Shown piece by piece: positions 24,341-35,200 of a DNA stretch of 64,000 nt. Position 1 is the stretch's first letter. The number at the start of each line of letters is the position of its first letter. Both the position numbers and the translations under genes were made by a program. The stretch is taken from positions 129,806,439-129,870,438 of the forward strand of contig NC_061121.1 of the NCBI RefSeq assembly GCF_002878395.1, written 5' to 3'. The stretch comes from Capsicum annuum (lineage: Eukaryota > Streptophyta > Magnoliopsida > Solanales > Solanaceae). Below the pieces are notes generated by a model. It ran no database searches, was not told the origin of the DNA, and saw nothing but the letters and a program-made list of their open reading frames with translations.

Positions 24341-24773
24341 TTTGCCATCATTAGACATATTCAAAAAAAAATTACACCATCATTGAAATTAGTTAAACTC
24401 GTTTTAAGAGTAGCTTGATGGTAAACAATCAGTTAGTCATGGAGGTAAATCCAGATTTTTATTCGGTGATGGAGTCACTTTAAACTTTTGTCAATCGATG
24501 TAACTTATTTCTTTTCCAATGTACAAAAAAATGGAAGAAAACTTAATCATATTTATCAATTTTAAATAAACTCTCAACATTTTGGAAAAAATGTAAAATA
24601 TCACAAGAATAATATTATTTCAACTGTTAGCAAAATATAATATAATATATTGTCATAAAATAGTCCTGACATATTATAACAGTAATACAGTTACTTATTA
24701 GTAAGTTAATGATGCTGAATTTTAAATAAATATTACTATGATAATATATTAGGTGATAGATTAATAATACTTG
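24341..24773. other. AT-rich spacer, unassigned
   Basis: Very AT-rich, with no open frame or recognised repeat. It lies between family G and the end of element E. Confidence 0.4.
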
Positions 24774-25560
24774 TGTCATGCTAGACACTGTCTTAAGAAA
24801 TTATTTAAGCAGTGTGACATGTTTTCCCATAATAAAATAAAAACTTTTCGAATTTAATAAGGGATACAAATATCAATAAAATTATTAAAACAAATACCAA
24901 TAAATTAGACTAGGAAATTAACACAAAGCAAAAATAATAAAATAAAGATGGTAGAAGGAAATGGAATAGAAAATTTAAGAGAGTAAGAGCAAGATGACAT
25001 TGTTTCGGTTATATGTTTGCTGCAAATATTTGGGTTCATTTATAGGAGAATGGCAATAGTGAAAGTATGACAAGTGTCAAGGCGCATGCCATCAAAATAA
25101 TAAGAAGCTTCCAATATATTCTCTTGACCACTTCTCCAAATAAAGATACTTGACTTCTTTAATAGACATATAGAATAAATTATTTTGAAATATAAAATAA
25201 TTTCCCTAATATCCCCATATTATTTCAAAAAAATTAATTGGAAGAATAGTTTAACTTGCTGAATTTGCATGGACAGTTTAACTTATTGAATTTGCATGAA
25301 AAAAATACAGTATATTTGGTATGTTTTGGACTATGAACCAAACATTGATCACTAAAAATTAATTTACCAGAATACTGTAGAGATATATTATTTTTATAAA
25401 TCAAATAACTCTTAATGTTAGTAAAAGATTTCATGAATCACATTTTGACTATAATTATATTGTTCAGTGTTGTTTAGCACTAATAAGCCAAACACGCGAC
25501 TAGTATTAATGTGCGTTTTAGTGATTAAGGTAAAAAATTTCATAAGAATGACCTCATTCC
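24774..25560 (-). repeat. 3' LTR of element E
   Basis: The terminal TGTCATGCTAGACAC on the plus strand is the CA end of the LTR on the minus strand. Homology with 57897-58700 starts exactly at this TG while the flanks differ. A TATA-like CTATAAATG on the minus strand at 25037-25045 sits upstream of a T/C-rich tail, as in a U3/R boundary. The inner edge near 25560, next to a purine-rich GAGAAGTGG on the minus strand, is approximate. The minus-strand frame 25234-25434 is not supported as a gene. Confidence 0.65.
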
Positions 25561-25829
25561 ACTTCTCACATAAATGAGTTTATCAAGTATACACTATTTT
25601 AAATGCATCATCGATAAGGACTATAAATTCATTAAAATTTAATACCTTATCCCCAATATTAGTAGCTATTCAAACACTCTCAGCTAATATTCAATATTAA
25701 TATCAACCTATGGTTGCTCAAATGAACCTACATAATGGGATCTCGAATCAAATAGGTTAGGTTACCATCTCTAATTTGCAATCATATGAGGCTTAATTTC
25801 ATCTCTTTTGAGATTTGAAGAATTAATCT
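25561..25829 (-). other. 3' untranslated part of element E
   Basis: Non-coding stretch between the presumed LTR and the end of RNase H. It is conserved in the second copy around 58690-58900. Confidence 0.5.
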
Positions 25830-26119
25830 TCTTCCCATAGATTTAGTCAGACAGTCAGTTGAATATATAAAAATTTTAGTTATTGTAACAATGGGTTTAT
25901 CCTATACAAATTGAGTCTACGCTTTAATACCTATAAATTTTGACTTCACATAATCACTGAAAATTATTTCACTCTTATCAATTTCTTAGCAACATCATGC
26001 CTCAAATTAATGTGTCTAGTAATAACAATTACAGCTTGACAATCATGGAACATATACATAGGAGGATCTAGATAAGTTTTTTAAGGGATATGAGGAAATG
26101 GATCATCTTTTTATAAAGA
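25830..26119 (-). pseudogene. RNase H C-terminal part of element E pol
   Basis: On the minus strand the remnant reads MYMFHDCQAVIVITRHINLRH, then DYVKSK, then DCLTKSMGKKLILQISKEM. These correspond to the C-terminal copia RNase H blocks: the CDSQAAI box, the RHI.LRH box and the ADPLTK box. The last block is followed by the 3' untranslated region. Stops and frameshifts break it. The upstream part of pol continues on the other side of element A at 32880. Confidence 0.65.
26115..26119. other. Target site duplication of element A, left copy
   Basis: AAAGA precedes the TGCTATAT LTR start; AAAAA follows the right LTR at 32867-32871, one substitution apart. The low complexity makes this only moderate evidence. 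Confidence 0.45.
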
Positions 26120-26857
26120 TGCTATATCTCGTTTTTATGATGAGCAGATGTCTACAAGGGACCAGGTCCCTGGATGTTCAAAGCTACAGTACAGTTGCCA
26201 CGCGTCTGTTCAACGTTGTCCTCTTGTGTAATAAACTATGCAGGTGTTGCTTGTACTATTTAGGACACCTGGTCTAATTACATTTCAACACAAATCATCA
26301 CATAACTATAAAATGAAAAGGATGCTTCTCTATCAAGAGTTTTTATAAAATTCATATTAGAAAGCTAAAAAAAAAAAGAAAAAGGTAAAAACTCAATTTT
26401 AGCTTAAGTTTTTAGTCATTGTGTGTTGATAGTGAAAATGGTCTTGAGTTTGATATTGGTTTGTAATTGGATTACTCATTCTATAAGAGTAATGATTTTT
26501 ATTTTGAGAGTGATTAGGTAGAGTTACCTAAGCTTGATATTCGTTATTGTTAATCAATATTGATAGAATCCTATCACAGTTGTCAAGTTAGGCTTGTATT
26601 AGTGTTATTACAAGTTGGAGGAACCTAGAGTTAGGTTCAGGTCAAGTCTATAATCAAGAGGTTTATTATAGGGAACTTTTTAGAGCTTTTGAGGGTAAGC
26701 TGTGGTTTTTCCTTCCTGAAGTAAGTGGATTTTTATGTTAAATCAATGTGTTTTTTTAGAAAAGTTTAACCTTCGTTAGTGCTTTACTATTTTATTTCCT
26801 GATACTAACTTTGAGGGGCCTGGTCCCTCACAGTGTGGTGCAACCCTCAAAGTTTCA
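26120..26857 (+). repeat. 5' LTR of element A
   Basis: TGCTATAT...AGTTTCA, 738 bases, collinear with 32138-32866 and with 59197-59919. It contains a perfect GGGACCAGGTCCC palindrome at 26158-26170 and a second GGGCCTGGTCCC form near its end. Confidence 0.85.
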
Positions 26858-26862
26858 GCAAT

Positions 26863-26873
26863 TGGTATCGGAG
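26863..26873 (+). other. Primer binding site of element A
   Basis: TGGTATCGGAG, five bases after the LTR end, is one base off the initiator tRNA-Met complement TGGTATCAGAG. Confidence 0.75.
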
Positions 26874-26917
26874 AGGGTTAACTCTAAAAGGTTCACACCT
26901 AGAGTGTTTTGGTTATC

Positions 26918-27470
26918 ATGGCTACTTCACTTAATCTAGAAAAGGGAGAAAAGGTTCCCTTATATAAGAAAGTGAGAACAGTTGTAGGAGCTATTCCCAA
27001 ATCCAGGAAAAGTAAAGAAAATACTATCACTGAACAAGGAGTGGAGAGAAAGGAACAAAAAAGGGAGACACCATTAACATTGAAAACATTAGTGTCTAAA
27101 TCAAGTTAGAAAGACACTGATATTACCCTTATGGTAATAAAGATCAATAGAGCAATGAAGACAAGTGACCAGCTTAGCAAATTGGATAACAAATTTAAAG
27201 TTTGTCAACAAGGTGGTAGATCTAAATATTTTATTTGGGACTACCCAATGAACAAGATGGATAATCTAAAATTACGTAGAACTTGAATAGAAAAAGTTAT
27301 AAAGAAGGATCAGAATCCTAAAAAGTCTAGAAGAAATGATGCAGCTAGTTGTGTAGTAAAGAAGGTGTTGGCTGCATAGAAAGACTCCTCTAGTAAAACT
27401 TAGAAAGATAAAGACTATGGAGATGGTTCCACGTTAAAAAGGGATGATAAGAAAATAACCTCTTGTTACT
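26918..27470 (+). pseudogene. gag of element A, severely shortened
   Basis: The ATG at 26918 starts MATSLNLEKGEKVPLYKK, and the frame runs to a stop near 27107. Further gag pieces follow in shifted frames, including a knuckle-like CQQGGRSKYFIWDYP near 27205 where Cys-x2-Cys-x4-His-x4-Cys is expected and only the first Cys survives. Lys-rich segments (KKVIKKDQNPKKSRR style) follow. SIRE-type gag proteins are several hundred residues long; here only about 180 codons of equivalent sequence separate the start from the protease. Element B shares the same contraction, which suggests a common ancestor or a shared family deletion. Confidence 0.6.
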
Positions 27471-28768
27471 TGTTTTCCCTTATGGAAACCACTGTATATA
27501 AAGAAAAAAATTAGGTAGAGAAAATGATTACAGCCAAAACTGGTTTATGGACAGTAATTCTTCAAGGCACAAGACTAAAATGATTGATTTTTTCCTTCCC
27601 TCAAGACAGTTCAAGGGGGAGGTATGTCTTTTTGAAATAGTAAAATGGGTATATACAATATGTTGAAAGGATTGAAAAATCACCTCATTATGAAATAGAT
27701 TATATGTATTATGTGAATGGCCTTAAGTACAGTCTTGTAAGTGTATGTCAAATCTGTGACAAAGGAAATAATGTAAAATTCTCACCTTAAGGATGTACTG
27801 TATCAACCATGAAATCTAGAAGAATTATTCTCAAATATAAAAAGGTCAAAAATATGTATGTAGCTAATTTGGTGTCTGTGGCTGATGGGGAATTAACTTG
27901 TTTAAGTGTTCAAAGTGAAGATGGTGACTAATGGCACAGAAGGCTGGGATAGTCTCCTTGTTGAACAAGTTGATTTTAAAGGACCTTTTCCATGGCTTGC
28001 AAAAGATGAAATTTCAAGACATGAAAGTTTTTGATCCTTGTGTTAAAGGTAAATACACCAGATCTTATTCAAATTGCAGAAGTAGGCAAGCACTTTTAGG
28101 CCCCGTGAGATGCTGCATATGGACTTTTGTGGACCCATTTAAGTCTAAAATAGAGGTGGGAAGAAATATGTATGTTTTATTGTAGATGACTACTCCAGGT
28201 TCACCTGGACAATGTTTGTAAGAACCAAGGATGAAACATATGAGGTTCTGGTAGCTTTTCCCAAGAAAATTAAAATGAAGCTAAATTGCAAAATTGTTGA
28301 ATTCAGATCTGATCATGAAACTGAATTTGAGAACTCTCAAGTTGCACAATTATTTGATAATCATAAATAAGTCAAAACTTATCTTCTCTTAGAACTCCAA
28401 AGTAAAATAAAGTTTCCAAAAGGATAAACAGAATACTCATAGAGATATCTAGAACCATGATGATTGATAGTAGACCTCCAAAGAGTTTCTACCCTGAAGC
28501 TGTAAATACTACTTGTTATGTGACTAATAGGAGCTTGATTAGATCTCTTCTTAATAATACTCCATATGAGATGGTATTCAATAAAATCCCTAATCTCGAC
28601 TACTTTAGACCAATTGGGTGTAAGTTTCTTGTGTTGAACAATGGCAAGAAAGAATTGGGAAAATTTGACTATAAAACTAATGAAGCAATGTTTGTAGTCT
28701 ATTTCTCAACAAGCAAGGCTTACAGAGTTTTTAACAAAATAACTCTGTTACATAAAGTGTTCATGTGA
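27471..28768 (+). pseudogene. Protease end and integrase of element A
   Basis: WFMDSNSSRHK at 27541 is the copia D-S-G-type motif with Gly replaced by Asn. Downstream, the integrase core keeps VDDYSRFTW near 28180 (first catalytic Asp) and RSDHETEFENS near 28304 (second Asp, with Glu in place of the usual Gly). The third catalytic position near 28410 is in a region broken by stops. The long open piece 28457-28768 (MMIDSRPPKSFYPEAVNTTC, later LDYFRPIGCKFLVLNNGKK) is the C-terminal half of copia integrase with its FGC-type motif. Many stops separate the segments. Confidence 0.75.
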
Positions 28769-29130
28769 TCTATGATGAATCAGGAAATCAAATGAACTTA
28801 GGTGGTTGTGAAGATTCAAAAGTTGAAGAGCTCATTCTGTTAAAAGAGATGATATAGCTGAAGATGATGATCAAGTGATAAATGATGCAGATAAGAATAA
28901 TGAATGTGATGGTGATGCAGGATCTCAGTTATAGATCCACGGTTCAATAGAATAACAACCAAAAGAAACTATTTAAAATTCTTAGGGACTTAGTCCCTGT
29001 GGAATCAATCTCAGAAGGAAAAAATGGAGGCATAAATCCTATCACCCCCTTGAGAATCCAACTACACATTTGGAAATAGAAGTCCAAACAAAAGCTCAAA
29101 CTAGCAATGTTATGATATTTTTAGCCTTTT
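28769..29130 (+). other. Integrase-RT linker of element A
   Basis: Acidic, repetitive linker sequence (EDDDQVINDADKNNE style) with frame breaks. A perfect palindrome GGGACTTAGTCCC lies at 28985-28997. Confidence 0.5.
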
Positions 29131-30672
29131 TATCCTAAATAAAGCCTAAGAATATGAAAGAAGCTCTAAAAGAAACTGTTTACATCAATGTAATGCAGGA
29201 AGAACTTCAGTAATTTGAAAGAAGCAATGGCATCTTGTCCCTAAGCCTGTTGAAAGAATAATTATTGGGACAAAATGGGTGTAAAGAAATAAGAAGATGA
29301 GAATGGAAATATTAATAGCAATAAAGTAAGGCTGGTTATTAAAGGTTATAACCATGAAGAAAGGATTGACTATGATGAGACTTTTACCTCAGTAAAAGAA
29401 TAAATGTGATCAGAATCCTTATTGCATTTGTTGTATATATGGTATTTAAACTATTTCAAATGGATGTCAAATATGACTTTTAGAATGGAAACTTGAATGA
29501 AAAAATCTATGTCAAATAACCACTAGGTTTTGAAGATATAGATTTTCCTCATCATATGCTTAAATTTGATAAAGCTCTTTATGGTTTAAAAAAAGCACCA
29601 AGGGCCTGGTATGAGAGACTCTTAAAGTTTCTTATGAAAATGGCTTCAAAAGAGGGTAAATAGATAATACTTTATTCTTAAAGTTTAGAGGTAGCATCTT
29701 ACAGATTCTTCATATATATGTTGATAAAATAATCTTTAGAGCTACTTATGAATCCCTATGTGAAGAGTTTGCAAGGCTAATGGGAAGTGAATTTTAAATG
29801 AGTATGATGGGTGAGTCGAGCTTCTTCTTAGGACTCCAGACTAAACAAACTTCTCAGGGGATAATTATTTGTCAAGAAAAGAACATCATGGAGCTACAGA
29901 AGAAATATAACATGGGAGAGGCCAAGCTATCTCATACTATAATTTGAACCAGCTCAAAAATGGATAATGATGAACTAGGTCCTTTAGTAAATAAGACAAT
30001 GTATAAAGGAATTATGTGATCCGTACTATACCTCACTACAAGTAGTCCATTCATTTTGTTCTGTGTAGGATTGTGTGCCAGATTTCAAGCCTTCCCAAAA
30101 GAGTCTCATTTTAAAGCAGCAAAAAGAACTCTTAGGTACATGAAGGGAATAGGGGATCTGATCCTATATTATCAATTAGGTGACAATTTTGACTTGGTGG
30201 GATATGCTGATGTTGACTATGCTAGATATTTGGTAGATAGTAAAAACACTTCATGAATGGCACATTTAGTTGGCTCATCCTTAATTTTTGGGGATCTAAG
30301 AAGAAAAACTCAATTACTCTATTTACTGCAGAAGTTTAATATGTGTCTGCAACTTTTTATTGTGCTTAATTGTTATGGATTAAGCGATAAATAAAAGATT
30401 TTGGTATTGTCACAGACACTATCCCTCTGATGTGTGATAACAGATATGCTCTAAACATGGCCAAAAATCTTATGTCACACAGGAGGACTAAGCATATTGA
30501 TATGAGACATCACTCTCTAAGAGATAATATTAAGAAAGGGGCAATCTGTATAAAGTTTGGAAAGACTAAGGATCATATAACAAATATCTTTACTAAGGCA
30601 CTTCACAAGGAACAATTTGTGAAGAATAGGTTGAAGCTAGGTTTGATCAAAATGACCCAACCTACCATATGA
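29131..30672 (+). pseudogene. Reverse transcriptase and RNase H of element A
   Basis: RT landmarks in order: LFQMDVKYDF near 29450, KALYGLKKAPRAWYE near 29570, and IYVDKIIF near 29712, where the second catalytic Asp of YVDD is Lys. RNase H follows with an open piece at 30056-30256 (RFQAFPKESHFKAAKRTLRY, then VGYADVDYAR) and a longer one at 30430-30672 (KHIDMRHHSLRDN, FTKALHKEQF), ending at a natural-looking stop. Numerous stops, several at Trp or Gln positions, and frameshifts break the chain. In life this would be the polymerase part of a copia polyprotein acting in virus-like particles. Confidence 0.8.
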
Positions 30673-31500
30673 ATCAATATTTCTCTATTAATATTGGTTA
30701 TGATCAGGATACATATATTCTTGGTAAATTATGTATTTGTTAGTATAACTTAAAACCATACTTTTTCAGGTATACACCCATAGGAGAAGCTTTGGAAGAA
30801 AAGAGATGAGGCATGCACAAAATTTAGAATTCACTTTAAGAAAGTGAGGGACCTAGTTCCATCTCTCAGGTTAGTATCATGAATGTACTTATTTTTCTTT
30901 TTGTTCTGTTAGAAAAGGCTGCATCTTCTCTATCATTGTCAAAAAATTTGTCTTATCCAAAATTAAAATTAAAATCATCTTTGGGTTAACTCCATCGACC
31001 CTGTCAAACTCAGCTACCCTAACTATTCAAAGCCAAACTCTTTCTTCACTTACTTTCCTAATAAATATTTATCTCTGAAAACACATTACCTCTCTGACAG
31101 TGTGATGACTAGTGATGATTGATCTATTGTCACATAACCCTAAAGTAAGTTTGTATGGTCCTATGAAACAAAATGACAGTCTTAAAACAAAAGTCTCCAA
31201 AGTGAAATTTGGAAATCCTACTAAAAAGCACCAAACCTTCGAGGGACCTCATCCCAAAAAGAAAAGAAAGACTGATGATGGACCTAGTAGGGCTTCTCAA
31301 AGAAGAAAAGCAAAAGACAATAGCTAAAGATAAAGAAATTGGGAGATAACAGGTACCAATTCAGTAATTTTCAAAGGGGGGTCCAAGGATCTTTGCAAAA
31401 CTTAGGAGTGTGAAATATGAACTTAAAAAGAAGGTTACAATTCTAATCAATAAGGTTCTGAGCTTGAATACACATATAAGTATTATAACTAAATAATTGT
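30673..31500 (+). pseudogene. Third ORF region of element A
   Basis: After RNase H, the short block 30770-30890 (GIHP.EKLWKK style) matches the same position in K and B. An open stretch at 31112-31327 reads MMIDLLSHNPKVSLYGPMK and later PHPKKKRKTDDGPSRASQRR, a strongly basic segment resembling a monopartite nuclear localisation signal. It belongs to the extra ORF that SIRE-type elements carry 3' of pol. The start equivalent to K's MANNS is not clear in A. Function unknown. Confidence 0.45.
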
Positions 31501-32121
31501 TACATTATTTTATGATGGCCATACTTCTCCAAACCTTCTCCCAAATTTCATCACCTTTTTAATTCCTCCAACATCAGTGGCTTTTTCTATGAAATACAAA
31601 TGTAAATCTTGTATTGCAATGATACCTAAACTGTTAAAAATGAATGAGTTCTTTTTTTTGCTCTTTATCTCTATGTAATTTATTTCTAAATTTGTTTTTC
31701 ATGTTAGTGTTTCCCGAGTGGCCATGAGTTAACTAGTCTGTGCTTACTATTACTCTTGGTTTACTATTTTTACTTCTCAATATTGCCAAAGGAGGAAATA
31801 CTAGGTTCATTTTGTAGGGATCAAATACAGGTGTAAATGAAAAGGTACTAGCTGTAAATAAAATCTTAAATTGCAGTTATGTATGACATGTTACACGGGC
31901 TGTGTGTGTTGAGCTACAGAGAGGGCATGAAGGCATATTGATAAGCGGAAGGATGGTTAGAAAATTTTGATATCAATTGACAAGTCCCTAAGTTGCATGA
32001 TGATGCAATCATTGTGTCATATGATAGGATGAACATTTACATTCAATAGTGGTAACCACACTGATTAAATGTGATGAATTATTATTGATTATCAAAAACT
32101 TTGTGGCTAGATTATTATCCA
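31501..32121 (+). other. 3' untranslated region of element A
   Basis: Non-coding. Collinear with K at 4040-4510, including TTACTCTTGGTTTACT and a shared GATTAAATGTGAT phrase. Confidence 0.55.
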
Positions 32122-32137
32122 CCAAAAGGGGGGAAAT
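32122..32137 (+). other. Polypurine tract of element A
   Basis: CCAAAAGGGGGGAAAT ends at the 3' LTR start; it is a clean copia-type tract. Confidence 0.8.
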
Positions 32138-32866
32138 TATAGTATATTATTTTGATAATGAGAAGATGACTACAAGGGACCAGGTCCCTAGATGTTAAAG
32201 GCTACAATAAGCTGGCACATGCTTGCACAGTTTTGTCCTCTTGTGTAACAAACTGTGCAGGTGTTGCTTATACTATATAGGACACCTGGTCTAATCATAT
32301 TTCAACCCTAATCATCACTTAACTATAAAAATAAATTGTTTTTTCTCTATCAAGTTATTTTTTAACATCCAAATCAGAAAGTTAAAAAAGGCAAAATATC
32401 AATTTTAGCTCAAGTTCTTAATCTTTGTGTGCTGATAGTGAAAATGATCTTGAGTTTGATATTGGTTGGTAATTGATTACTCACTATATAACAGTAATGT
32501 TTATTGTTTTGTGAGTTCTTACATAGTATTACCTAAGCTTGATATTGTTTTGGGTTAATTATTGTTGAGAGAGTCATGGCAGAGTTATCAAGTTAGGCTT
32601 ATAGTACAGTTAATACAAGCAGGAGGAACCTAGAGTTATGTTCAAGTCAAATCTATAACAAGATGTTGATTATAGTGTATTTGGGAGAGCTTGTAAGGGC
32701 AGGCAGTGGTTTTTCCTTCCTTGAGTATGCGGTTTCCATGATAAATCATTGTGTTTCTTTATTTTTAGTAATATTTTACCTTTCTTAGTGTTTTGTTTTT
32801 TTATTGGCTAAGACTGACTTTAAGGGAACTGTTCCCTTATTGTGTGGTGCAACCCTCAATGTTTCA
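32138..32866 (+). repeat. 3' LTR of element A
   Basis: 729 bases, collinear with 26120-26857. It starts TATAGTAT (mutated TG) and ends GTTTCA. A perfect GGGACCAGGTCCC lies at 32176-32188. Differences from the 5' LTR are frequent, so the insertion is old. Confidence 0.85.
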
Positions 32867-32879
32867 AAAAAGATATATT

Positions 32880-34291
32880 ATATAATAGATCATCTTTTTT
32901 TCAAAGGGATATTAGGCTGTAAATTATCCTTTTAAAAGAGGTATGAGGCAACAAATCTTTCTTTTCTAAAGGAATTTATTCTAAGAAAATTTTTGAACCA
33001 CTCAGACTTAGAACCAACTAGCTTTAGATCTACAAACTCTAATTATGTAGTCAATCTAGCAATGATCGTCTGCTTAGCTGATCTCCAAGATACCGTATCC
33101 CACTAAGGATGAATATATAGTCACTAGTCGATTTCATTACATCTGATTAGAGATATAGTTTCCATCATAATACCCTTCTAAATATCAAGAAACCCAATAT
33201 TAGGATACCATAAATAAATATTTCTTTCAAATATTTATCAGTCTCATTAATGCATATCAATTTTCTTTATTGGATTGTGACTATATCTACCCAATCTAGA
33301 AACAACATAGGCTATATCAGGCAATTTAAAATTCATCAAATAAAAAAGACTCCTAATAATCTTAACAAATTTAGACTGAGCCACTAGGTCATCCTTTTTT
33401 AACTTAGATTTACTATCATAAAAATGGTTACATTAGTTACCTTCATAGGTTAAAACTTATTAACAAATCTTTCACTATAATGTTCTTGTGACGACATACC
33501 ATCAACACTCCTTATGAATTTAACTCCTAATATCATATTTACTTCACCCAGATATTTCATATGAATATATGCTAATATGTGAATAAAGATGATTATGTGA
33601 TTATATGCTAATATAGTCAACAAAATAATGTGGTACTTTGCACAATATTTAATCTTCTACTGAATATGATCATGTAATCAACATATTAGCATATAATCAC
33701 ATAATTATCTTTATTAAGACTTCATCAAATTTCTCATGCCACAAGTGAGTTAATCAAATTTCCCATGCCGCAATTTAGCGGCTTATTTAAGGCCATAAAG
33801 AGATTTAATCAATTTACAAACTTTATTTTCTTATCCAGGAACTATACATCCTTTAGGTTGAATCATATTAATTTCTTCTTGTAAATCACTATTTAAGAAA
33901 TTCATTTTTACATTTATTTGATGGATAAAAACCTTGTGATTTTATCCTAGGTTAATTAATATTCGAATAGAAGAAATTCTTGCCACTAGTGCAAATGTAT
34001 TGTATTAAATTAATTAATATTTTACTTTTCAAAAAATCCTATAACTGTTAACCATGCTTTATATTTATCGATAGATCGATAAGGATTATCTTTAATTTTT
34101 AAAATCCATTTATAATGAATATGTTTTTCACCAAGAGGTAAATCAGTTAAAACCCATATATTATTTCTTATAATTGAATCAACTTCGACTTTTATTGCCT
34201 CTTTCAAAATTTTAGCATTCGATGAAGATATAGCTTCAAAATAACTTAATGGCTCACTATTGACAAATAAAGTTTGAAAATTATTTTCCAT
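32880..34291 (-). pseudogene. Reverse transcriptase of element E
   Basis: On the minus strand the start (MENNFQTLFVNSEPLSYFEA, from 34291) is the pre-RT block, with NNIWVLTDLPLGEKHI and YKWILKIK following. Further on HQINVKMNFLNS near 33925 and KLIKSLYGLK near 33810 are RT blocks, and MILGVKFIRS near 33525 is the block after the active site. The stretch that should hold YVDD lies around 33580-33720, and it is occupied by a 134-base inverted repeat. The chain continues as a decayed frame to the A insertion. This is a copia RT, lineage not assigned. Confidence 0.75.
33582..33715. repeat. Inverted repeat with 33-base arms
   Basis: Arm 33582-33614 pairs with 33683-33715 with a single mismatch across 33 bases, around a 68-base loop. 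The arms start AATAAAGATGATTATGTG. It lies in the E RT where the catalytic block is expected. It may be a small foldback insertion or a local inverted duplication. Confidence 0.8.
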
Positions 34292-34319
34292 AAGAAAAAT
34301 ACATTTTCTAGGTGTTACT

Positions 34320-34985
34320 CCTTTTCAGTTCCTCAATTTTAGAGGTACACTCATTTTCTTATTCAACAGATCAATGAGAGATTTTATCGTAGGGTGGAAA
34401 AGTATGTTAAAAGAATCAACATTCTTTGTCTTAATAATAGTATTGTTATCAAGCACATTACTTCTTAAAACAAGAAATCTATATGCAACACTATGTTCAG
34501 CATATCCATTCAGCATGCATCAATAGATTTAGAATAATTTTTCTCTTTTTAGGTTCAAGAAAAAGAGATTTAGCAAGAAAACCCCATACTTTTAAATATT
34601 TCAAATTAGGTTTATAATCTTTCTACCATTCATAAGTATTATTGTCAGTTCGTATATGAGGAATTTTATTTTCTAAGTGTTATGAAGAAAATATAGCTTC
34701 TCCCCACAAATTATTAGGTGCATTAGAGCTAATTAACTTAGAGTTCATCATTTCTTTCAATGTCTTATTTATCCTTTCACCAACTCCATGACATTGAGTT
34801 GAATACGATAGAGTTACTTCATGGATAACCCTTTTTTTCTCACAAAATACATTTAAAGGTACATATTCTCTACCTCTACCAGATCTGATTCTCATGATTT
34901 TTCTACTAAATTAATTTTCAACTTCAATTTAATAAAACTCAAAATCATTAAATGCATCATCTTTATTTCTAAGCTAATATAACTT
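34320..34985 (-). pseudogene. Integrase of element E
   Basis: On the minus strand: RIRSGRGREYVPLNVFCEKK with the second catalytic Asp position changed (SDRG expected, SGRG seen), then SYSTQCHGVGERINKTLKEMM with the catalytic Glu retained in GERINKT, then NNLWGEAIFSS. Downstream pieces at 34325-34516 read VAYRFLVLRSNV, the C-terminal part. The N-terminal HHCC region and gag are not found to the right, where sequence becomes unassigned at about 34990. Confidence 0.75.
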
Positions 34986-35200
34986 AGTAATCTAGAAAAT
35001 TCTCATTGCAATCAATGAAAATCTAATGTAAAATAGGATATAAGAAAGAAATATTCAAGAGATAATCTAGAAATCAAGGAAAGATAGAGAAGAAAGAAAG
35101 AATAATCCTATGATTGTAGTAAATTAGAAACAAACAAAAATAGATTTGCAAATCTCTAATTTAAATAAATAATTAGATGATTAATTTAAAGGAGAAGAGA
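34986..35200. other. Unassigned A-rich stretch
   Basis: Purine- and A-rich, no motif. It is the border between element E and element F. The truncation of E occurred here. Confidence 0.4.

Larger units (their letters stand above)
26120..32866 (+). mobile_element. SIRE-like Ty1/copia element A, two LTRs, decayed
   Basis: Structure: 5' LTR 26120-26857, PBS 26863, shortened gag from 26918, protease motif at 27541, integrase, RT, RNase H ending at 30672, a decayed third ORF, PPT at 32122-32137 and 3' LTR 32138-32866. The order PR-IN-RT-RH followed by an extra ORF is that of SIRE/Maximus copia elements. At 6.7 kb it is short for the lineage, mainly because most of gag is missing. It lies within the antisense copia E. 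All frames are broken and the RT active site reads YVDK. Confidence 0.85.
24774..34990 (-). mobile_element. Antisense Ty1/copia element E, interrupted by SIRE-like element A
   Basis: Read on the minus strand, integrase (about 34985-34320), RT (34291-32880) and RNase H (26119-25830) appear in the usual copia order, followed by an LTR ending at 24774. RT and RNase H are separated by the complete element A, so A inserted into E. E lacks gag, protease and a 5' LTR here; sequence beyond about 34990 is not recognisable as E. All frames carry stops. A second copy of the LTR-RNase H end, with a SIRE-like element at the same place, lies at 57897 onward. Confidence 0.78.

Noticed and set aside
24774..26119. 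Simple segmental duplication with 57897-59196
   Set aside because: Kept only as an alternative: the break in homology coincides with an LTR terminus, which is better explained by movement of the element, but the right side is outside the window.
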